Part shown: positions 55,461 through 64,000 of the stretch, piece by piece | How the letters are laid out: every line of letters begins with the position of its first letter | Numbering within the stretch: the stretch's first letter is position 1 | Source of the DNA: Solimonas sp. SE-A11 | GTDB lineage: Bacteria; Pseudomonadota; Gammaproteobacteria; Nevskiales; Nevskiaceae | Direction: 5' to 3' | Length of the DNA stretch: 64,000 nt | Assembly: GCF_030345715.1 (NCBI RefSeq) | Contig: NZ_JAUASX010000019.1 | Span: forward strand, 1-64,000 | Notes under the pieces: model-generated | The model's database searches: none | What the model saw: the letters and a program-made list of their open reading frames with translations, nothing else | Told to the model about the DNA's origin: nothing | Program-made: the position numbers and the translations under genes

Positions 55461-57564
55461 TCTGCCCGACCGCCTGTTGCGCTGCTCCTCCAGCCCGCTA
55501 GGCGCCCAGTTCGACGGCCGCGGCACCTGCTTCTCGGTGTTCTCCGAGCATGCCGAAAAGGTCGAGCTCTGCCTGTTCGACGGCAATGGCCGCCACGAGA
55601 TCTCCCGGCTGGCGATGCCGGATTGCACGGATGGCATCTGGTACGGCTACCTGCCCCATGCACGGCCCGGCCAGCTTTATGGCTACCGCGCCAGCGGCCC
55701 CTACGAGCCGAAACAGGGCCATCGCTTCAATCCGAACAAGCTGCTGCTGGATCCCTACGCGCGCCGCCTGCACGGTTCACTGCAGTGGCACGATGCGCTC
55801 TACGGCTATCACATCGGCTCGCCCAGGGCCGACCTGTCCTTCGACCGCCGTGACAGCGCCGCCTACATGCCCAAGGGTGTGGTCTGGGAGGAGCACTTCG
55901 ACTGGGGCAACGATCACCCGCCGCGCATTCCGTGGTCCGAAACCGTGATCTACGAGATGCACCTGCGCGGCTTCAGCAAGCGGCGCGAAGACCTGCCCGA
56001 GCATGACCGCGGCAGCTTCGGCGCTCTGGGGCATCCCGCCACGATCGACTATCTCAAGCAGCTCGGCATTACCGCCGTCGAGCTGCTGCCGATACACGCC
56101 TTCGCCAAGGACCGTCACCTGCTGGAGAACGGCCTGACCAATTACTGGGGCTACAACACACTGTCCTGGTTCGCACCGGAAGAGGCCTATCTCTCCGACG
56201 GCACCCTCGGCCAGATCAAGTGGGCGGTGAAGCAACTGCACGCAGCCGGCATCGAGGTGCTGCTCGACGTGGTCTACAACCACAGCTGCGAAGGCAGCGA
56301 GCTGGGACCCACCTTGTCCCTGCGCGGCTTCGACAATGCGGTGTACTACCGGCTGATGCCGGACGAACCGCGCTACCACATCAACGACACCGGCTGCGGC
56401 AACACCCTGGACTTCTCGCAGCGGCGCGTTATCCAGATGGTGATGGATTCGCTGCGCTACTGGGTGCAGGAATTCCACGTCGATGGTTTCCGCTTCGACC
56501 TGGGCGTCAGCCTGGGACGCGAGCCCTCAGGCTTCGATCCGGGCGCCGGCTTCTTCGACGCCCTGATGCAGGATCCCGTGCTGTCGCGCGTCAAGCTGAT
56601 CTCCGAACCCTGGGACGTCGGCCCCGGCGGTTACCAGATCGGCCAGCATCCCCCGGGCTTCAGCGAGTGGAACGGCATGTTCCGCGATGACCTGCGCCGC
56701 TACTGGCGCGGCGACCCCAACCAGCGGGCGGCGCTGGCCGCAAGACTGCAGGGTTCGGCCGACCTGTTCGACCATCACCGCCGCCGCCCCTGGGCCAGCA
56801 TCAACTTCATCACCGCCCACGACGGCTTCACGCTGAACGACCTGGTGAGCTACGCGCAGAAGCACAACGAGGCCAACGGCGAAGACAACCGTGACGGCGC
56901 CGACCATAACGACAGCCACAACTGGGGCGCCGAGGGTCCCACCGAGGAGCCGCGCATCCTGCTGCGCCGCGAGCGCCTGCGGCGCAGCATGCTCGCCACG
57001 CTGCTGTTCGCCCACGGCACGCCGATGCTGCTGGCCGGTGACGAGTTCGGCCAGACCCAGGGCGGCAACAACAACACCTACTGCCAGGACAACGAAACAG
57101 CCTGGCTCGACTGGTCGCTGCTGCAGCAGGACGACGGCCGTGCCCTGCACGATTTCGTCGCTCGCCTGATCCGCCTGCGGCGGCAGTATCCGCTGTTGCG
57201 TGCGGACTATTACCAGCACGCCCAGATCGAGGTGGTGCCGGGCCTGCGCGACGTGGGCTGGTTCGACGAAAGCGGCAATGAACTGCAGGGCGAGGACTGG
57301 CAGAACGGCATGGCCAGGCTACTGATGGTACGCCGGGCGCGACGCTGCGAGGACGGCAGCGTCGAAGCGATGCTGCTGCTGAGCAACGCCGATATCGCCG
57401 AGCACCGGTTCCACCTGCCGCAGCCCGCCCTGTCCTGGCGCTTGGTAGTCGATACCCGCGAACCCTCCAAGCCGGAAGACCCCTTGAGCGATCAGCATTA
57501 CGACGTCTACCGCCGCAGCCTGGTCCTGTTGCTCGCCCAATTCCAGCCGGAAGCCGGCCCATGA
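55453..57564 (+). CDS. glgX: Glycogen debranching enzyme GlgX (isoamylase type)
   Basis: 703 residues. A CBM48 N-terminus ([21 protein letters not shown]) precedes a GH13_11 barrel: [38 protein letters not shown], nucleophile in [13 protein letters not shown], acid in [12 protein letters not shown], and [16 protein letters not shown]. It hydrolyses alpha-1,6 branches, supplying linear chains for TreY and MalQ. In trehalose operons this position is often named treX. Overlaps neighbours by 8 and 4 bases. Confidence 0.96.
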   Translation: MSDLPDRLLRCSSSPLGAQFDGRGTCFSVFSEHAEKVELCLFDGNGRHEISRLAMPDCTDGIWYGYLPHARPGQLYGYRASGPYEPKQGHRFNPNKLLLDPYARRLHGSLQWHDALYGYHIGSPRADLSFDRRDSAAYMPKGVVWEEHFDWGNDHPPRIPWSETVIYEMHLRGFSKRREDLPEHDRGSFGALGHPATIDYLKQLGITAVELLPIHAFAKDRHLLENGLTNYWGYNTLSWFAPEEAYLSDGTLGQIKWAVKQLHAAGIEVLLDVVYNHSCEGSELGPTLSLRGFDNAVYYRLMPDEPRYHINDTGCGNTLDFSQRRVIQMVMDSLRYWVQEFHVDGFRFDLGVSLGREPSGFDPGAGFFDALMQDPVLSRVKLISEPWDVGPGGYQIGQHPPGFSEWNGMFRDDLRRYWRGDPNQRAALAARLQGSADLFDHHRRRPWASINFITAHDGFTLNDLVSYAQKHNEANGEDNRDGADHNDSHNWGAEGPTEEPRILLRRERLRRSMLATLLFAHGTPMLLAGDEFGQTQGGNNNTYCQDNETAWLDWSLLQQDDGRALHDFVARLIRLRRQYPLLRADYYQHAQIEVVPGLRDVGWFDESGNELQGEDWQNGMARLLMVRRARRCEDGSVEAMLLLSNADIAEHRFHLPQPALSWRLVVDTREPSKPEDPLSDQHYDVYRRSLVLLLAQFQPEAGP

Positions 57565-59339
57565 CGGCGCGCCACGGGCACCGCCTGCCCTTCGGTGCCA
57601 GCCTGTTGGCCGACGGCCTCACCTCCTTCCGCCTGTGGGCACCGGGCGTGGATGCCGTAGACCTGCTGGTCGACGGTCAGGCGCCGCACCCGATGCGTCG
57701 GGAGCCTGATGGCTGGGTCGCGCTGGAGGCGCCCTGCGGCGCCGGTGCGCAATACCTGTTCCGCCTGCCGGATGGACGCGAGGTGCCGGACCCCGCCTCG
57801 CGCTTCCAGCCGCGCGATGTCGCAGGCCCCAGCGAAGTGATCGACCCTCTGGCCTACGAATGGCAGCAGGACGACTGGATCGGCCGCCCCTGGACCGAGG
57901 CCGTGATCTACGAACTGCACGTCGGCGCCTGCGGCGGCTACGACGGCGTGCGCGAGCGGCTGCCCGAGTTGGCCGAGCTGGGCATCACCGCGATCGAGTT
58001 GATGCCGGTCGCGGATTTCGCCGGCAGTCGCAACTGGGGTTATGACGGCGTGCTGCCGTTTGCGCCCGATTCGGCTTACGGCCGCCCGGAGCAACTCAAG
58101 CAATTGATCGATGCCGCGCATGGCCTCGGCATCATGGTGCTGCTCGACGTGGTCTACAACCACTTCGGCCCCGAGGGCAATCACCTGTCGTCCTATGCGC
58201 CGCCGTTCTTCCGCGAGGACCGGCAGACGCCGTGGGGCGCCGCCATCGACTTTCGCCGGCCGGAGGTGCGCAGCTACTTTATCGAGAACGCGCTGTACTG
58301 GCTGGAGGAGTACCGCTTCGACGGCCTGCGCCTGGATGCCGTGCATGCAATTCACGACCACAGCTTCATCGCCGAGCTCGGTGCCCTGCTACGCCAGCGC
58401 GTCGGTCCGGCCCGCCACATCCACCTCGTGCTGGAGAACGAGCGCAACGAGGCCCATCACCTGCAGGGCAGCTACTCCGCGCAATGGAACGACGACATCC
58501 ACAACGCCATCCATGTGCTGCTGACCGGCGAGCGCGAAGGCTACTACGCCAACTATTCCGAAGCGCCCGCCGCACATCTGGCCCGCTGTCTCGGCGAGGG
58601 CTTCGCCTACCAGGGAGAGCCCTCGCCCAGTCATGGCGGGGCCCCGCGCGGCAGCGACAGCCGCGCACTGGCGCCCTACTCCTTCGTCTTCTTTCTGCAG
58701 AACCACGATCAGATCGGCAACCGCGCGCTGGGGGAGCGGCTGACAGTGCTGGCGCATCCCGAATCGCTGCGCGCCGCCATCGCGCTGCAACTGCTCAGTC
58801 CGCAGATTCCGCTGCTGTTCATGGGCGAGGAATGGGGCAGCCGCCGCCCCTTCCTGTTCTTCACCGACTTCCAGGGCGAGCTGGCCGAGGCGGTGCGCGA
58901 AGGCCGCCGGCGCGAATTCGCCTCCTTCAGTGCATTCAGCAGCGACAAGGCGCGCGCCGCCATTCCCGATCCCAACGACGAAGCCACGTTCCGGCGCTCC
59001 ACCGCCGATCCCGCCGAGGCCACCGATCCGGCGCAACGCGCACGCCGGCTCGAGATGGGCCGCCTGCTGGCGCTGCGCCAGGATCGGCTGGTACCGCGGC
59101 TGCCCGGCAGCCGCAGCCTGGGGGCTGAAGTGCTGTCGGACGGCGCGGTGCATGCGGCCTGGCGACTGGGAGACGGCTCGGTGCTGCAGGTCTGGGTCAA
59201 TCTCCACGAAACGCCGGTGCCGGTGCCGCCGCAGGCCGGAAGGCTGCTCTACGGCACCGCACCCGACCTGGCCACCGCACTGGCGGCAGGCCAACTGCCG
59301 GGTCGGCGCTGTGCCGTCTATCTCCAGGAGTCGCCATGA
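57561..59339 (+). CDS. treZ: Malto-oligosyltrehalose trehalohydrolase TreZ
   Basis: 592 residues. An N-terminal CBM48-like domain (SFRLWAPGVDAVDLLVDG) is followed by the GH13_10 barrel: ELMPVADFAGSRNWGYDG, VVYNHFGPEGNHL, nucleophile in GLRLDAVHAIHDHS, acid in LVLENERNEAHH, and FFLQNHDQIGNRA. It releases trehalose from the malto-oligosyltrehalose produced by TreY at the end of the operon. Confidence 0.97.
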   Translation: MTARHGHRLPFGASLLADGLTSFRLWAPGVDAVDLLVDGQAPHPMRREPDGWVALEAPCGAGAQYLFRLPDGREVPDPASRFQPRDVAGPSEVIDPLAYEWQQDDWIGRPWTEAVIYELHVGACGGYDGVRERLPELAELGITAIELMPVADFAGSRNWGYDGVLPFAPDSAYGRPEQLKQLIDAAHGLGIMVLLDVVYNHFGPEGNHLSSYAPPFFREDRQTPWGAAIDFRRPEVRSYFIENALYWLEEYRFDGLRLDAVHAIHDHSFIAELGALLRQRVGPARHIHLVLENERNEAHHLQGSYSAQWNDDIHNAIHVLLTGEREGYYANYSEAPAAHLARCLGEGFAYQGEPSPSHGGAPRGSDSRALAPYSFVFFLQNHDQIGNRALGERLTVLAHPESLRAAIALQLLSPQIPLLFMGEEWGSRRPFLFFTDFQGELAEAVREGRRREFASFSAFSSDKARAAIPDPNDEATFRRSTADPAEATDPAQRARRLEMGRLLALRQDRLVPRLPGSRSLGAEVLSDGAVHAAWRLGDGSVLQVWVNLHETPVPVPPQAGRLLYGTAPDLATALAAGQLPGRRCAVYLQESP

Positions 59340-61414
59340 AGCTCCATGAACTGGCTGAACTGGCCGGCGTCGCGCCGCGCTGGCAGGACTGGCGCGGCGA
59401 GCAGCGCGAGGTCTCGCGCGAGAACCTGCAACGCATCCTCGGCGCGCTGGGGCTGCCCTGCGACAGCCCCTCGCGCCTGTCGGAAACGCTGGCGGAACTG
59501 CGCGGCGAGCAAGCCCGCGCGCGCCTGCCGCCGCTGGTGACCGCCTCGCTCGAAGCCGGCTTCGAGGGCCCCGCTGCCGAGCTGACGCCCGGACGCCGGC
59601 TGAAGCTGACACTGGAGCGCGGCGACATCTTGGAACTGCAGCCGGAGGACATCGGCGGTGGCCGCGCCCGGTTGCGGCCGGTGACCCTGCCCGGCTATCA
59701 CCGGCTCGAACTGGCCGATCGCGAGATCACGCTGGCCGTGGCGCCGCGCCGCGGCTGCGGCATCGCCGACCTTGCTACACGGCCTCGGGTCTGGGGCCTG
59801 GCGGCGCAGCTTTACGGCCTTCGCCGTCCTGGCGACGGCGGCATCGGTGACTTCACCGCCCTGGAGGATTTCCTGCGGCAGGCGGCCGGCGCCGGCGCGG
59901 ACGCCGTGGCGATCAGCCCGGTGCATGCGCAGTTCAGCGCCGACATCCATCGCTACGGGCCCTACGCGCCATCCAGCCGCCTGTTCTACAACGTCATGCA
60001 TGGCGACCCCGCCTCCCTGCTCGGTGCGGAGTTGACGGCCAGCCTGGCCCGGCAATGCGGCATCGCGGACAGTCTGTCGGAGCTGGAGACCGCGGCCCTG
60101 ATCGACTGGCCTCGTGCGCAACGCCTGCGGATGCAACTGCTGCGCGCCGCGTGGTCGCAGCTGCTCCAGCGGGATGGCGGCTCCCCCGATCCGCTGATGG
60201 ACGAGTGGCGGCGCTACCGCGCGGCCGGCGGCGCGGCGCTGGAAGCGCATGCCCGCTTCGAGGCGCTGCATGCGGCGCAGTTCGCGCAGCAACGCTGGCA
60301 CTGGCGCGACTGGCCAGCCGAGTTGCGCGATCCCGCGAGCGCGGCCGTCACCGAGTTCGCCCGCCGGCACGAGGACGAGGTAGCCTTCCATGTTTTCCTG
60401 CAATGGCTGGCGGAACGTGGCCTGGCCAGCGCGCAGCGCGCCGCCAAGCAGGCTGGCATGTCGATCGGGCTCATCGGGGACCTCGCGGTGGGTAGCGACG
60501 GCGGCGGCAGCCAGGCCTGGATGCGCCAGCAGGACCTGCTGCAGGGGCTCAGCATCGGTGCACCGCCAGATGCGATCAGTGCGCTGGGCCAGGGCTGGGG
60601 CCTGGCGGCGCTGTCGCCGCGCGCATTGCAGGCGCGCGGCTACAGTGCCTTCCTGGAGATGCTGCGCGCCGCGCTGCGCCACGTCGGCGGCCTGCGCATC
60701 GATCATGTGCTGGGCCTCCAACGGCTCTGGCTGATCCCGGATGGTGGCACCGCGGCCGACGGCGCCTACCTGCGATTTCCGCAGGAAGACCTGATGCGGC
60801 TGATCGCGCTGGAGTCCTGGCGCAGCCGGGCGCTGATCGTCGGCGAGGATCTCGGGACCGTGCCGGAGGGCCTGCGCGAACGCATGCAGCAGGCCGGCCT
60901 GCTGGGCATGCGCGTGCTCTGGTTCGAGCGCGATCATGGCTACTTCATCGAGACCGCGCGCTGGAGTACGGCGACGATGGCCACCACCAGCACGCACGAC
61001 CTGCCGACCACGCGCGGCTGGTGGCAGGGCCGCGACATCGACGCGCGCGAAGCCGCTGGCCAGGGCAGCGCCGCGGATGCCGCCCGCGACCGCGAAGCGC
61101 GGGAGCAGGACCGCGGCATGCTCTGGGGAGCTTTCGAATATGCAGGGGTCGCCAGCGCGCCGAGGCCATCCGCCGAGGACGGCAGTGCGGCCATTGCACC
61201 GGCACTGCGCTTCGTCGCCCGCACCCCCTGCGAGCTGGCCCTGGTGCCGCTGGAAGACATCGCCGGCCTGGAGGAGCAGCCCAACCTGCCGGGCACGCTC
61301 GACGAACATCCCAACTGGCGGCGGCGTTTGCCGGAGCCGGCCGATCAGTTGTTGCGCCGGCCCGAGGCCCAGCAGCGTCTTTCGATCCTGCGCGAGGAGC
61401 GCGGCCCAGAATGA
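59336..61414 (+). CDS. malQ: 4-alpha-glucanotransferase MalQ (amylomaltase)
   Basis: 692 residues, GH77. An N-terminal extension (about 1-160) precedes the barrel, which begins with WGLAAQLYGLRRPGDGGIGDF. The nucleophile is in LRIDHVLGLQRLW, the acid in IVGEDLGTVPEGL, and the third acid in TTSTHDLPTTRGWW. It rearranges malto-oligosaccharides and can return short chains to the glucan pool. Four-base overlaps at both ends. Confidence 0.96.
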   Translation: MKLHELAELAGVAPRWQDWRGEQREVSRENLQRILGALGLPCDSPSRLSETLAELRGEQARARLPPLVTASLEAGFEGPAAELTPGRRLKLTLERGDILELQPEDIGGGRARLRPVTLPGYHRLELADREITLAVAPRRGCGIADLATRPRVWGLAAQLYGLRRPGDGGIGDFTALEDFLRQAAGAGADAVAISPVHAQFSADIHRYGPYAPSSRLFYNVMHGDPASLLGAELTASLARQCGIADSLSELETAALIDWPRAQRLRMQLLRAAWSQLLQRDGGSPDPLMDEWRRYRAAGGAALEAHARFEALHAAQFAQQRWHWRDWPAELRDPASAAVTEFARRHEDEVAFHVFLQWLAERGLASAQRAAKQAGMSIGLIGDLAVGSDGGGSQAWMRQQDLLQGLSIGAPPDAISALGQGWGLAALSPRALQARGYSAFLEMLRAALRHVGGLRIDHVLGLQRLWLIPDGGTAADGAYLRFPQEDLMRLIALESWRSRALIVGEDLGTVPEGLRERMQQAGLLGMRVLWFERDHGYFIETARWSTATMATTSTHDLPTTRGWWQGRDIDAREAAGQGSAADAARDREAREQDRGMLWGAFEYAGVASAPRPSAEDGSAAIAPALRFVARTPCELALVPLEDIAGLEEQPNLPGTLDEHPNWRRRLPEPADQLLRRPEAQQRLSILREERGPE

Positions 61415-64000
61415 CCATCCTTCGCGCCACGCTCCGCCTGCAGCTCCATGCCGGTTTCGGTTTTGCCGATGCGCTGAGGCGACTGCCCTACTTCGAGTCA
61501 CTGGGGATCAGTCATCTCTATGCCTCGCCGATCCTGCGTGCGCGTGCCGGCTCCATGCACGGCTACGACGTAGTGGACCCCACGCAGGTCAACCCGGAAC
61601 TCGGCGGCGAAGCCGGCCTGCGCGAACTGGTGGCCGGCCTGCGTGCCCGCGGCATGGGGCTGATCGTGGATATCGTGCCCAATCACATGGCGGTCGGCGA
61701 AGCCGACAATCCCTGGTGGCAGGACGTGCTGGAGAACGGTCCCAGCAGCCCGTATGCAGGATTCTTCGACATCGACTGGGACTCCAGCGACCCGCTGCTG
61801 AATGGCCGGATGCTGGCCCCCTTCCTCGGCAAGCCCTATGGCGAAACCCTGGCTCAGGGCGAGATCGCGCTGCGCTTCGAGGAGCGCTTCCAGTTCGCCT
61901 ACCACGGCCACCGCTTTCCGCTGGCGCCTCGCGACTATGCTCCCCTGCTCCGTCAGGCCGGGATGCTGGAGGAGGCCAACCTGTTCCGCGCCGGTCGTGA
62001 CTTCGCCATGGCCCGACGCGAACTGGCTACCGTATTCGAGGCACGCCCCGCAGCCCTGCAGGCGATCCTCGACGCCCACGCCGATCCGCGCCACCTGCAT
62101 CGCCTGCTGGAGCGCCAGCACTACCGCCTGAGCTGGTGGCGCTGTGCCGGCGACGAGATCAACTGGCGCCGCTTCTTCGACATCACCCAGCTCGCCGGCC
62201 TGCGCATCCAGGAGCCGACGGTCTTCGAGGCCGTTCATGAAACCATCTTCCGGCTCTACGCCGAGGGGCTGCTCGACGGATTGCGCATCGACCATGTCGA
62301 TGGCTTGGCTGATCCTCGCGCATACTGCCGGCGCCTGCGCGCCCGCCTGGCGGAACTGGCCGGCCGGCGCCCGCCCGGCTTGCCCGAGCAACCCGCCTAC
62401 GTCGTGGTCGAGAAAATCCTGGGACCCGGCGAGAAACTGGCGCGCGACTGGCAAGTGGACGGCAGCAGCGGCTACGCCTTCATGAATGACGTCGGCGCCC
62501 TGCTGCACGATCCGGCCGGCGAGGTTCCATTGAGCGACCTATGGCGCGAGCTCTCTGGGCGCGCGGGCCATGAGGCGGAAGAAGCGCGCGCGCGTCGCAG
62601 CATCCCTCAGGAGCTGTTCTCCGCCGACTTCAATGCCTGCGCCCATGCACTGCATCGCATCGCCCGCAGCGAGCCGGGCACGCGCGACTGGACCCTGCCT
62701 GCGATCCGGCGCGTGCTGTCGGAGCTGCTGGTGCACTTTCCGGTGTACCGCACCTACGCCGACGGCCGCGGGCGCAGTGCCGCCGATGCCGCGATCATGC
62801 GCGAGGTGGTCGCTGGTGCAGCGGCAAAGCTGCAGGACTCGGACCAGCCTTTGCTGATCCTGATCGACCGCTGGCTGGGCGGCGAGTCACCACGGCAGCT
62901 GCGCGCCTCGGCGGCACGGCGCCTGCGCCTGCGGGCCATGGCGCGCTTCCAGCAGCTCACCGCGCCCGTGGCCGCCAAGGCGGTGGAAGACACCGTGTTC
63001 TATCGGCACGGGCGCCTGCTGTCGCGCAACGAGGTAGGCGCCGATCCCGCGCGCTTCGCGCTGAGCGCCGCCGCCTTTCACCGCCTGTCGCGGGAGCGCC
63101 GCCGGCGCTACCCAATGACCATGCTGGCCACGGCCACGCACGACCACAAGCGAGGAGAGGACCTGCGCGCACGACTGGCGGTACTCAGCGAGCTGCCGAC
63201 GCGCTGGGCGACCACACTGAGGGAGTGGCGCGCAGGCAACGCACGGCGTCATGGCAGCGCCGGCCCCGATGCCGCCGACGAACTGATGCTCTACCAGACA
63301 CTCGTGGGCGCCTGGCCCCTGGACCTGCGGCCGGATGACCGCGAGGGCCTTGCCTCGCTCGAGGAGCGTGTCGCCGGCTGGCAGCTCAAGGCCCTGCGCG
63401 AGGCCAAGCGGCACAGCAGCTGGCTGGAGCCCAACCTGGCCTACGAGGGCAATGGCCGCGGCTTCCTGCAGCGCCTGCTCGGCGATGCCAGCTTCGTCGC
63501 CAGCCTCCATTCACTCGTTCAGGACATCGCCGCCGCGGGGGCGATCAACGGCCTGGCCCAGACCCTGCTGCGCGTGACCTCGCCTGGCATGCCGGACCTG
63601 TACCAGGGCACCGAGTGGTGGGACTTCAGCCTGGTCGATCCCGACAATCGCCGCCCGGTGGATTTCGAGGCACGTGCCAGCGCCCTGGCCCGGCACCGTC
63701 CGCTGCCGGCACTGCTGCATGGCTGGCGTGACGGGCATATCAAGCAGCACCTGCTGCAGACCGCTATGGGCCTGAGGCGCCGGCAGCCCGAACTGTTTGC
63801 CGCGGGTGACTACCTGCCCCTGGCAGTCAAGGGGCGACACTCGGAACGCCTGCTGGCCTTCGCCCGCCGCTACAGCGAGCAGGCTGTGGTGGTTGCCGTA
63901 CCGCTTCGCAGCCTGCCGCTGCTGCCGGACCCGCGCGAGCCCGACCTGCGGTGGGCGGACTGGGCCGATACCGTCATCCGCATCCCGCCGGAGCTTCGGC
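61411..64000 (+). CDS. treY: Malto-oligosyltrehalose synthase TreY (3' end outside the window)
   Basis: 863 codons are visible from the ATG at 61411, open to the window edge. GH13_26: TLRLQLHAGFGFADAL at the start, LYASPILRARAGSMHGYDVVD, IVDIVPNHMAVG, nucleophile in GLRIDHVDGLADP, acid in VVVEKILGPGE, and LATATHDHKRGED. It converts the reducing end of a glucan chain to a trehalosyl unit, which TreZ releases. The start overlaps the malQ stop by four bases. No sign of a break in the visible part. Confidence 0.96.
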   Translation, partial: MTILRATLRLQLHAGFGFADALRRLPYFESLGISHLYASPILRARAGSMHGYDVVDPTQVNPELGGEAGLRELVAGLRARGMGLIVDIVPNHMAVGEADNPWWQDVLENGPSSPYAGFFDIDWDSSDPLLNGRMLAPFLGKPYGETLAQGEIALRFEERFQFAYHGHRFPLAPRDYAPLLRQAGMLEEANLFRAGRDFAMARRELATVFEARPAALQAILDAHADPRHLHRLLERQHYRLSWWRCAGDEINWRRFFDITQLAGLRIQEPTVFEAVHETIFRLYAEGLLDGLRIDHVDGLADPRAYCRRLRARLAELAGRRPPGLPEQPAYVVVEKILGPGEKLARDWQVDGSSGYAFMNDVGALLHDPAGEVPLSDLWRELSGRAGHEAEEARARRSIPQELFSADFNACAHALHRIARSEPGTRDWTLPAIRRVLSELLVHFPVYRTYADGRGRSAADAAIMREVVAGAAAKLQDSDQPLLILIDRWLGGESPRQLRASAARRLRLRAMARFQQLTAPVAAKAVEDTVFYRHGRLLSRNEVGADPARFALSAAAFHRLSRERRRRYPMTMLATATHDHKRGEDLRARLAVLSELPTRWATTLREWRAGNARRHGSAGPDAADELMLYQTLVGAWPLDLRPDDREGLASLEERVAGWQLKALREAKRHSSWLEPNLAYEGNGRGFLQRLLGDASFVASLHSLVQDIAAAGAINGLAQTLLRVTSPGMPDLYQGTEWWDFSLVDPDNRRPVDFEARASALARHRPLPALLHGWRDGHIKQHLLQTAMGLRRRQPELFAAGDYLPLAVKGRHSERLLAFARRYSEQAVVVAVPLRSLPLLPDPREPDLRWADWADTVIRIPPELR

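Noticed and set aside
59318-61501. A 727-codon open frame on the minus strand
   Set aside because: Shadow of malQ, which has clear GH77 motifs and overlapping operon junctions.

Overview
The window is one contiguous piece of a GC-rich proteobacterial chromosome. The core genes (branched-chain/sterol-type beta-oxidation enzymes, GMC oxidoreductase, MMPL-type RND exporter, GlgE/TreYZ operon) suggest a gammaproteobacterium of the Nevskiales/Solimonadaceae type. That placement is inference from gene content; no rRNA or other marker is present.

Region 1 (about 1-15.3 kb) is a visibly less GC-rich accessory island. It starts with the truncated end of an IS21-like element (1-122). Two TniQ-family genes read inward from its edges: a complete one at 584-1492 (+) and a truncated one at 14560-15051 (-). 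A 15-base direct repeat with one mismatch (171-185 and 15262-15276) lies outside both. Between them is a co-directional minus-strand defence operon: a WYL regulator, a RecQ-like helicase fused to a ComF-like phosphoribosyltransferase, a DprA-like protein, a DUF262 remnant, type I restriction-modification HsdM (frameshifted in an A8 tract), HsdS and HsdR, and an HrgA-like protein with a PD-(D/E)xK-like motif. The RecQ/PRTase/DprA/WYL module is the best candidate for a little-described system. It combines elements of the RqlHI pair and the ShosTA pair in one polypeptide plus partner.

Region 2 (15.4-33.2 kb) is core-like sequence. It holds small membrane proteins, a two-gene c-type cytochrome operon, an MMPL-family RND transporter, an exported hypothetical protein, an EAL phosphodiesterase with a degenerate GGDEF domain, a GMC oxidoreductase/nitroreductase pair with a divergent AraC regulator, an ABM-domain protein and a class V aminotransferase. 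It ends with a two-gene unit of a lipoprotein hydrolase and a polytopic membrane protein.

Region 3 (33.2-47.3 kb) holds a DUF72 protein, pyruvate carboxylase, and an operon resembling peroxisomal branched-chain or sterol side-chain beta-oxidation. The operon has an acyl-CoA dehydrogenase, an MFE-2-type dehydrogenase/hydratase with three SCP2 domains, an SCPx-type thiolase, a free SCP2 protein, an alpha/beta hydrolase, a DUF1330 protein and an alpha-methylacyl-CoA racemase. A divergent TetR gene shares a perfect palindromic operator with it. Pyruvate carboxylase would feed the TCA cycle while acetyl- and propionyl-CoA are produced.

Region 4 (47.4-64 kb) is a tightly packed plus-strand alpha-glucan/trehalose operon: two small unknown genes, then glgE, treS-maltokinase fusion, glgB, glgX, treZ, malQ and treY (cut by the window end). 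Most junctions overlap by 4-8 bases. Together these enzymes interconvert trehalose, maltose-1-phosphate and branched alpha-glucan.
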